Source of the DNA: Aureococcus anophagefferens
Taxonomy: Eukaryota; Sar; Pelagophyceae; Pelagomonadales; Pelagomonadaceae
Assembly: GCF_000186865.1 (NCBI RefSeq)
Contig: NW_008705562.1
Span: 3,193,413-3,257,412, forward strand
Direction of reading: 5' to 3'
Length of the DNA stretch: 64,000 nucleotides
Below, one piece after another: positions 58,201 to 64,000 of this stretch. Numbering within the stretch: the first letter of the stretch is position 1; each line of letters begins with the position of its first letter. The position numbers were made by a program, and so were the translations under genes. A model generated the notes under the pieces. That model was not told the DNA's origin. It saw only the letters and a list, made by a program, of their open reading frames with translations, and searched no databases.

Positions 58201-59802
58201 ATGCTGCGCCCGGCGACGACGATCCGCAGCTTCGACCCCGCCATCGAGGCGCGGCGGCAAAAAGCCCTGGTGCGGCTCCGGAGCTACCACGGCCCGCCCA
58301 TCAGGTGGGTGCGCGGCGTCCGGGACCTCGCGAAGCCGAGGGCGCGGGAGACGGAGGCGCCCCTCGACTTCGGGCTGCCCTTCCTCGTCGACGGCGACGC
58401 GACGACGGGCCTCGCGCTCCGCGAGGAGCTCTACTGCGGCCGCTGCCGGGGCCTGCTCAAGCCCGGCGCGCTGCTCTGCGAGACGTGCTCGGGCCTCACG
58501 GCGTCGAGCAACAAGGAGGACTTCCCGGCCGGCTCCATCGAGAACGCGGGCTGCATCACGGACCGGCCCCACGCGACGGAGCCGCCCGCGCGCCGGCCCT
58601 TCGAGGGCCTCGCGAACGCGCCCGACGCCGACGACGCGCCGTCGCCCAAGTCCCAGGCCCGCGAGCTCCGGCGGCGCGCCAGGGTCGCCGCGGCGCTGAA
58701 CCGGAGCCTCGGCCGGCGCATCGCCGAGGCGCGGGACGACGACGCGGGCGCGTCGGCGATCAGCGACCGCGTCCGCCCGCTCGTCCGCGAGGCGAAGCGG
58801 CTCGGCGACGCGCGCGCGCTCCAGTCCGAGTTCGGCGCCGCCGCGGGCAAGCCGCCGACGCCCCGCGACGCCCTCGAGGAGCTCGGGCTCATCCTGTTGG
58901 ACGCGAACCACAAGGAAGACCCCAAGGACGGCTTCGACCCCGCCGCGATCGCGCGCATCTACAACCCGGAGCTCATGCCCAACGACGAGCGCTTCTACGA
59001 CGCGCTCGAGCGCGAGGGCGTCGAGCCCCTCTACGGGCGCTACCTCCGCGAGGGCCCGCGGCGCGGCGACGGCGCGTACGCGAACTCGCCCGAGCTCCGC
59101 GCCGTCGGCTGGCTCCACGAGACGTTCCCGTCCCACCAGCGCCACATGGCCCTCGAGCGCGTCATCAACATCAAGCACACCATGGTCGAGACGGACACCT
59201 TCGCGCCGAAGCTCAAGACCGCGGCGCCGCTCATGCTGCGGAATTTAGAGCTCGCCATGCGCAAGCGCAAGCCCGAGGAGAACCAGGGCATCTCGGCCTT
59301 CGCGCGGGGCGCGCGCGGCGGCGAGGGCCTCGTGCGCAGGGACGAGACCGTCGCCGACGACCGCGGCTTCGGCATGCGCGAGATGATGGCGGACGTCGCG
59401 GAGTTCAAGGCGGCGCGGCTGCGCAAGAACCGCGAGTACGAGGGGCTCGTCAAGGAGAAGGAGATCCGGGGCATGGACAAGGTCAAGTGGGCGCCGAACG
59501 CGCAGAACCGCGCGCTCGACGACCTGCTGGAGAGCTTCGACAAGGCCGCGCCCGACGTGCCAAAAACGCCCGACATCGGCGATTTGACGGCGCCGTCCGC
59601 GCGCGCGGGCAACCTCCGGCCGCCGAGCCGCGGCGCGTCGACGCCGGGCTCGGGCTCGAGCCGGCCGCCGACGGGCGGCTCGAGCCGGCCGAACTCGCGC
59701 GGCGACAACGCGCGCATCCGCGAGCTCCGCAAGGCGTCCCGCGCCGCCAACTTCGCCGCCACGCTCCGCGCGGGCGTCGACAGCCAGGGCGCGTTCCGGT
59801 AA
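58201..59802 (+). CDS. zinc-ribbon-like unknown protein
   Basis: 533 residues from the ATG at 58201 (MLRPATTIRSFDPAIEARRQ). A CGRC...LLCETC pair (residues about 80-97) looks like a zinc ribbon. The rest is helical and charged: ELRRRARVAAALNRSLGRRI, FDPAAIARIYNPELMPNDER, SPELRAVGWLHETFPSHQRH, AELKTAAPLMLRNLELAMRK-like stretches, a basic/acidic segment (RKNREYEGLVKEKEIRGMDK), and a Ser/Pro/Gly-rich tail (SRPPTGGSSRPNSRGDNARI). No membrane helix or signal peptide. A nuclear or cytosolic protein with nucleic-acid or scaffold role is possible, but no family is recognised. Confidence 0.7.
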   Translation: MLRPATTIRSFDPAIEARRQKALVRLRSYHGPPIRWVRGVRDLAKPRARETEAPLDFGLPFLVDGDATTGLALREELYCGRCRGLLKPGALLCETCSGLTASSNKEDFPAGSIENAGCITDRPHATEPPARRPFEGLANAPDADDAPSPKSQARELRRRARVAAALNRSLGRRIAEARDDDAGASAISDRVRPLVREAKRLGDARALQSEFGAAAGKPPTPRDALEELGLILLDANHKEDPKDGFDPAAIARIYNPELMPNDERFYDALEREGVEPLYGRYLREGPRRGDGAYANSPELRAVGWLHETFPSHQRHMALERVINIKHTMVETDTFAPKLKTAAPLMLRNLELAMRKRKPEENQGISAFARGARGGEGLVRRDETVADDRGFGMREMMADVAEFKAARLRKNREYEGLVKEKEIRGMDKVKWAPNAQNRALDDLLESFDKAAPDVPKTPDIGDLTAPSARAGNLRPPSRGASTPGSGSSRPPTGGSSRPNSRGDNARIRELRKASRAANFAATLRAGVDSQGAFR

Positions 59803-60209
59803 GCCACGGCTGACTTTGTTTTTAAGGCGGAGAGCGCGTGGGCGCGGGGCGTGGCGACCGCATTTTGATGAAGCCAGCGCTGCCGGTTTGGATGAAGTTT
59901 TGAATTCCCACCTAATGCTTTCGTGCCCACTAAAGTTTCCTCCTCGCAGTGGGGGACCGCCCACTGCGCGGGAGTGCTCGACACAAGCACGGTACCCTCA
60001 TAGTTTTCGCCGATCTTCCCGGACCATCGGTGGCCCTCCGTCGAAGCCTACCGTGCTTTTCCTTCCGTAGTTGCCTTCATTTCTCTACGCTGCAGACTTC
60101 AGCGTCGAGCGAGCCAGGTGATGCGCGGCCAATCGTATCCAGGATAGGTCGCGGAGATTGTTGATGAACGCCGCGGTGACTGCATTGAATTCAGGCGTAC
60201 TCCCTACCG
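59803..60209. other. intergenic, lower GC, nothing recognised
   Basis: 407 bp between the zinc-ribbon-like gene and the surface-protein gene. GC is visibly lower than in the neighbouring genes. No RNA gene; it should contain the 3' end of one transcript and the promoter of the next. Confidence 0.5.
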
Positions 60210-63200
60210 ATGATGCGGCGGCTGCCCTTGGTGGTCGCCGTCTTGTGCGCGACCGCGCGCGTCGGGGCTGCGCGGGCTGCCCTTTCGGAGAAGGCGGGCT
60301 GTCGCGATGATCCGACATGGCACAAGCATGGGGAACCGACGCTCGACTGCCGCAGCGTCTCCTCGACGCGCCACTGCTCCGGCTGGAAGAGCAGCGCTGG
60401 GATCGTCGCGAGCGTCGCCTGCCCGGGGAGGTGTCGCGCGGGCTGCGGCGCGCGACGGAGGCTCGAGGACTACGACGACTACTCGACGGACGACAACACG
60501 CCGACGGACGACTACCCCACGGACGACTACACGCCGACGGACGACTACCCCACGGACGACAACACGCCGACGGACGACTACCCCACGGACGACTACACGC
60601 CGACGGACGACTACCCCACGGACGACAACACGCCGACGGACGACTACTCCACGGACGACCACTCCACGGACGACAACACGCCGACGGACGACCACTCCAC
60701 GGACGACAACACGCCGACGGACGACTACCCCACGCTGCCCTGGAGCCGCATCGCCTGCATGGGCGACTCCATCACGCGCGGCGACACGACCCACACCGAC
60801 GAGCCCGAGGAGGGCAAGCTCGACCGGGGCAACTACCCGAAAACGTTGGGCGCCCTCCTCGGCGTCGACGTCGAGAACTTCGGCGCGTCCGGAGCGTCCG
60901 TGTCGGGCAAGCGGGGCTACGTCGGCACGGACGAGTACGAGGACGCCGTCGACTTCGACCCGGACTGCGTCGTCGTCATGCTCGGCATCAACGACGCGAA
61001 GCTCGAGTGGGACGAGGACGACTTCGTGGAGGCCTACGCCGACTTGGTGGAGGCGACGATCGCCGACGCGCCGAGCGTCGAGGCGGTCTTCGTCGCGGCG
61101 CCCTACCTCGCCGTCGGCACGTGCTGCGACATCGACATGGACCTCGTCAACGGCGAGATCCCCGACGCCGTCGCGGCCTTCGTGGAGGCGCGCGGCGACG
61201 GCTTCGCCGTGCCCGTGCGCTTCGTCGACGCGCGGGCCGCGTGGCTGCAGGCGACGGGCTGCGACGCGTCCGACGTCGACGACGCCTGCGAGGCCTACTA
61301 CGACGACGACGGCATGCACACGTCCGACCGCGGCAGCGACGTCCTCGCGGCCATCGTCCGGGACGCGCTCGAGGGCTTCGCGGGCGCGCCGACCTACGCG
61401 GAGTTCGACGACTACACGGACCAGCCGACGCCGGAGTACTACGCGGAGTTCGACGACTACACGGACCAGCCCACGGCCGCGCCGACGAACTTCAGCTACC
61501 TCTACAAGAACATCACCTTCTCGTACAGCTACGAGTCGACGCCGTACAGCTTCGCGGACAAGAGCGAGCTCGAGACCGCGGTCGACGCGTGGCTCGCGGA
61601 CTCGGACGCGGCCGAAGAGACGTACGGCCACATCAGCGCGTGGGACACGTCGAAGGTGACGGACATGTCGGAGCTCTTTTGCGTTTATTCTTGGGCCTGC
61701 ACGCACTCCAACACGAACGCGCAGTCCTTCAACCAGGACATCGGCGCCTGGGACACGTCGAAGGTGATGGACATGAGCGGCATGTTCTACCACGCTCACG
61801 CCTTCGACCAGGACGTCGGCGCCTGGGACACGTCGTCCGTGACGGACATGAGCTACATGTTCTTCGTAGCTGACGCCTTCGACCAGGACATCGGCGCCTG
61901 GGACACGTCGTCCGTCACGGACATGAGCTGGATGTTCTACAGCGCTGACGCCTTCGACCAGGACATCGGCACCTGGAACACGGCGTCCGTGACGGACATG
62001 AGCCGCATGTTCTACCACGCCGACGCCTTCGACCAGGACATCGGCGACTGGGACACGTCGTCCGTGAGGGACATGAGCTACATGTTCTCCAACGCTGACA
62101 CCTTCAACCAGGACATCGGCGCCTGGGACACGTCGTCCGTGACGAGCATGAGCTGGATGTTCTACAGCGCTGACGCCTTCGACCAGGACATCGGCGGCTG
62201 GGACACGTCGTCCGTCACGGACATGAGCTCCATGTTCCGCTGGACTGACACCTTCGACCAGGACATCGGCGGCTGGGACACGTCGTCCGTGACGGACATG
62301 AGCGGCATGTTCCTCGATGCTGGCGCTTTCAACCAGGACGTCGGCGGCTGGGACACGTCAGCCGTGACGGACATGAGCTGGATGTTCTCGGATGCTTCCG
62401 CCTTCGACCAGGACGTCGGCTCCTGGGACACGGCGTCCGTCGCGGACATGAGCTACATGTTCTACGATGCTGAGGCCTTCGACCAGGACATCGGCGCCTG
62501 GGACACGTCGGCCGTGACGGACATGCGCTGGATGTTTGCAGATGCTGAAGCCTTCAACCAGGACATCGGCGCCTGGGACACGTCGTCCGTGACTGACTTG
62601 AGCAGCATGTTCTACAGCGCTGACGCCTTCGACCAGGAAATCGGCGCCTGGGACACGTCGGCCGTGACGGACATGCGCTGGATGTTTGCAGATGCTGAAG
62701 CCTTCAACCAGGACATCGGCGCCTGGGACACGTCGTCCGTCACGGACATGAGCTACATGTTCTACGTAGCTGACGCCTTCGACCAGGAAATCGGCGCCTG
62801 GGACACGTCGTCCGTCACGGACATGAGCCGCATGTTCTCCAGCGCCGACGCCTTCGACCAGGACCTCGGCTGGTGCTTCTCGTTTTCCGATCCGGGCATC
62901 GGCGGTAGCTGCTCGGTGACCAACTGCGGCATCACCTTCTCGTCGACCGTCACCTGCGTTAACACCTACGCAAAGCTCCAAGCCGCGATGCTGATCGACG
63001 AGGTCGTGATAGACATCCGCGCCGACATCACCGTGGAGGATTCTGCCGCGGGAGCATCCGGGCTCTACGTCCCGTCTGGACACAGCGTGTCCCTGACCAG
63101 CTCGGGTCGTCACGCTCTTTCCGGAGACGCGTCGACGACGCTCTTGTACGTCAATCGGAACAGCTATCTTACCGTGGACAACATCCGGTTTAATGGCGGG

Positions 63201-64000
63201 TACCGGTTGATCGACACTTCTGTCATGGGGGGGTCGCATTCCCTCACGGCGACGGACTGCGAGTTTTTGAATAGCGCTGCCAACGCAGTTCATCGGTTTG
63301 TATACCTGAACATAACGAGATGTCTCTTTGAGAACAACACAGCCGCCAACTCTGGTGGATCTATCTACGGCGGAAACGGCGAGATCACGGATACCGTCTT
63401 CCGCAGTGAGTATTCCAGCTTCAGAGGGGGCGCCGTGTTTTTGCCTGGGTCGCAGATGGTGGTGCGGAACACATTATTTGAAGACTGCGGTACGGCCGGC
63501 AGCCCGGCTGGTTCAGCTGCATACGTGGGAAACTCGGCACAAGTCACCTTCGATGGCTGCGTGTTTCGAGATAACACCGCGGGCCATGACGGGAGCGCCC
63601 TAAAAATCGCGGACACGGCCGCGGTGGAGTTGATTTCCTGTATGTTCGAGGGCAACGATCAGGACGCCATCACTATGAGCGGCTCGACGACTCTTTACAG
63701 CCTCGACTCAGCCTTCGACGATGAGAGCGTCGTTGGTTTTCAAAGTTCGTGGAGTGGGACTGCCGAGTTCAAGTGCGACGATATCGACCGCCTGCTACCA
63801 ACGATCAAGGATGTGTCCAGCTGCATTGACTGCGTCGACGTTTCGAGCTGCGCAGCGCCGAGCGCCAACCCGACGTCCGCGCCGATGCCCGAGCCGTCCG
63901 CCGCGCCGACTGCGACACCTCTCCCGACGCCCCTCGACGCGAGCTACAGCTACGAGTACGAGCTCCTGCTCGAGTACTCCTACTCCTACGGCGAGCAGCG
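60210..64000 (+). CDS. secreted SGNH hydrolase / BspA-repeat / beta-helix protein, 3' part beyond the right edge
   Basis: At least 1263 codons, open to the window end. The ATG pair at 60210 begins a signal peptide ([20 protein letters not shown]). A Cys module follows (about 27-80, [17 protein letters not shown]), then a TDD-rich repeat linker (about 88-175) and an SGNH/GDSL hydrolase domain with the nucleophile in [10 protein letters not shown] (S187), VMLGINDAK (N261), and the acid-base pair in DDDGMHTSD (D367, H370). Then come sixteen 25-residue BspA/DUF285 repeats (about 474-885, [20 protein letters not shown]), a segment with Cys, and a predicted parallel beta-helix (about 930-1180, [24 protein letters not shown] repeats), and a Pro/Thr linker like the giant protein's. 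It is probably a secreted esterase with a long adhesive stalk. Confidence 0.85.
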   Translation, partial: MMRRLPLVVAVLCATARVGAARAALSEKAGCRDDPTWHKHGEPTLDCRSVSSTRHCSGWKSSAGIVASVACPGRCRAGCGARRRLEDYDDYSTDDNTPTDDYPTDDYTPTDDYPTDDNTPTDDYPTDDYTPTDDYPTDDNTPTDDYSTDDHSTDDNTPTDDHSTDDNTPTDDYPTLPWSRIACMGDSITRGDTTHTDEPEEGKLDRGNYPKTLGALLGVDVENFGASGASVSGKRGYVGTDEYEDAVDFDPDCVVVMLGINDAKLEWDEDDFVEAYADLVEATIADAPSVEAVFVAAPYLAVGTCCDIDMDLVNGEIPDAVAAFVEARGDGFAVPVRFVDARAAWLQATGCDASDVDDACEAYYDDDGMHTSDRGSDVLAAIVRDALEGFAGAPTYAEFDDYTDQPTPEYYAEFDDYTDQPTAAPTNFSYLYKNITFSYSYESTPYSFADKSELETAVDAWLADSDAAEETYGHISAWDTSKVTDMSELFCVYSWACTHSNTNAQSFNQDIGAWDTSKVMDMSGMFYHAHAFDQDVGAWDTSSVTDMSYMFFVADAFDQDIGAWDTSSVTDMSWMFYSADAFDQDIGTWNTASVTDMSRMFYHADAFDQDIGDWDTSSVRDMSYMFSNADTFNQDIGAWDTSSVTSMSWMFYSADAFDQDIGGWDTSSVTDMSSMFRWTDTFDQDIGGWDTSSVTDMSGMFLDAGAFNQDVGGWDTSAVTDMSWMFSDASAFDQDVGSWDTASVADMSYMFYDAEAFDQDIGAWDTSAVTDMRWMFADAEAFNQDIGAWDTSSVTDLSSMFYSADAFDQEIGAWDTSAVTDMRWMFADAEAFNQDIGAWDTSSVTDMSYMFYVADAFDQEIGAWDTSSVTDMSRMFSSADAFDQDLGWCFSFSDPGIGGSCSVTNCGITFSSTVTCVNTYAKLQAAMLIDEVVIDIRADITVEDSAAGASGLYVPSGHSVSLTSSGRHALSGDASTTLLYVNRNSYLTVDNIRFNGGYRLIDTSVMGGSHSLTATDCEFLNSAANAVHRFVYLNITRCLFENNTAANSGGSIYGGNGEITDTVFRSEYSSFRGGAVFLPGSQMVVRNTLFEDCGTAGSPAGSAAYVGNSAQVTFDGCVFRDNTAGHDGSALKIADTAAVELISCMFEGNDQDAITMSGSTTLYSLDSAFDDESVVGFQSSWSGTAEFKCDDIDRLLPTIKDVSSCIDCVDVSSCAAPSANPTSAPMPEPSAAPTATPLPTPLDASYSYEYELLLEYSYSYGEQ
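60474..60735 (+). repeat. 33-bp [11 protein letters not shown] repeats
   Basis: Tandem 33-bp units (ACGCCGACGGACGACTACCC...) with a half-unit variant, coding for a Thr/Asp-rich linker that is strongly acidic and could bind calcium or be O-glycosylated. Confidence 0.85.
61630..62865 (+). repeat. sixteen 75-bp BspA/DUF285 repeats
   Basis: Units of 25 codons recur at 75-bp spacing. Two-unit blocks have been duplicated: the segments near 62491 and 62641, 150 bp apart, are almost identical, indicating recent expansion. Confidence 0.85.

Overview
The window reads as nuclear DNA of a photosynthetic stramenopile, most probably a pelagophyte of the Aureococcus/Pelagomonas type. Support: very high GC; eukaryote-only genes (U2AF large subunit, EMC1, prohibitin, UNC93, F-box/Kelch, CS-domain co-chaperone); several proteins whose signal peptide ends in an A-F motif like the heterokont plastid 'ASAFAP' motif; huge Pro/Thr-rich surface proteins; and small introns flanked by target-site duplications, the signature of introner elements known from Aureococcus. 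The assignment is inference. I found no rRNA, tRNA, CRISPR array or bacterial operon structure. Nearly all genes are single-exon and tightly packed, alternating head-to-head (shared promoters of about 70 to 160 bp) and tail-to-tail (1 and 3 bp between stop codons in two pairs).

Layout. 1-9.2 kb: a SAM-domain gene cut by the left edge, a secreted glycosyltransferase-like protein, U2AF2, an EF-hand protein, a plastid PDZ protein, a plastid CreA-like protein, a conserved unknown and a TPR co-chaperone-like protein. 9.5-19.7 kb: one 10.2-kb open reading frame for a 3391-residue membrane-anchored surface protein made of Cys-rich modules separated by 57-bp (19-residue) Pro/Thr repeats. 19.8-30.1 kb: prohibitin-2, a small secreted basic protein, an acidic/Ser-Pro protein, a sulfotransferase, a DUF4246 protein, organellar ribosomal protein S15, a 2OG-Fe(II) oxygenase and an amino-acid transporter. 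30.1-39 kb: a hairpin element, a PDZ+PA lumenal protein, a large coiled-coil protein, an F-box/PHD/Kelch fusion, an MDP-1-like phosphatase and threonine synthase. 39-41.3 kb: no gene recognised, including a lower-GC island. 41.3-53.8 kb: EMC1, an unknown, an aldehyde dehydrogenase carrying two introners, a second sulfotransferase-type protein, an 11-bp minisatellite, a CS-domain protein, a PPR-like/EngB GTPase fusion, a membrane protein and UNC93. 53.8-54.9 kb: a 602-bp transposon-like inverted-repeat element. 54.9-64 kb: a coiled-coil unknown, an armadillo protein, a third sulfotransferase-type gene with an introner, a zinc-ribbon-like unknown, and a secreted SGNH-hydrolase/BspA-repeat/beta-helix protein running off the right edge.

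The clearest point of interest is intron creation by mobile DNA. Two introns of one ALDH gene are copies of the same 65-69-bp element, each flanked by an 8-bp target-site duplication that supplies the 5' splice site while the element supplies the 3' AG. Splicing them restores a 549-residue ALDH. A third, unrelated 177-bp intron at 56.9 kb has the same design. The proteins fall into housekeeping, plastid-imported, secretory/cell-surface and sulfation groups, without evident operon-like clustering by pathway.
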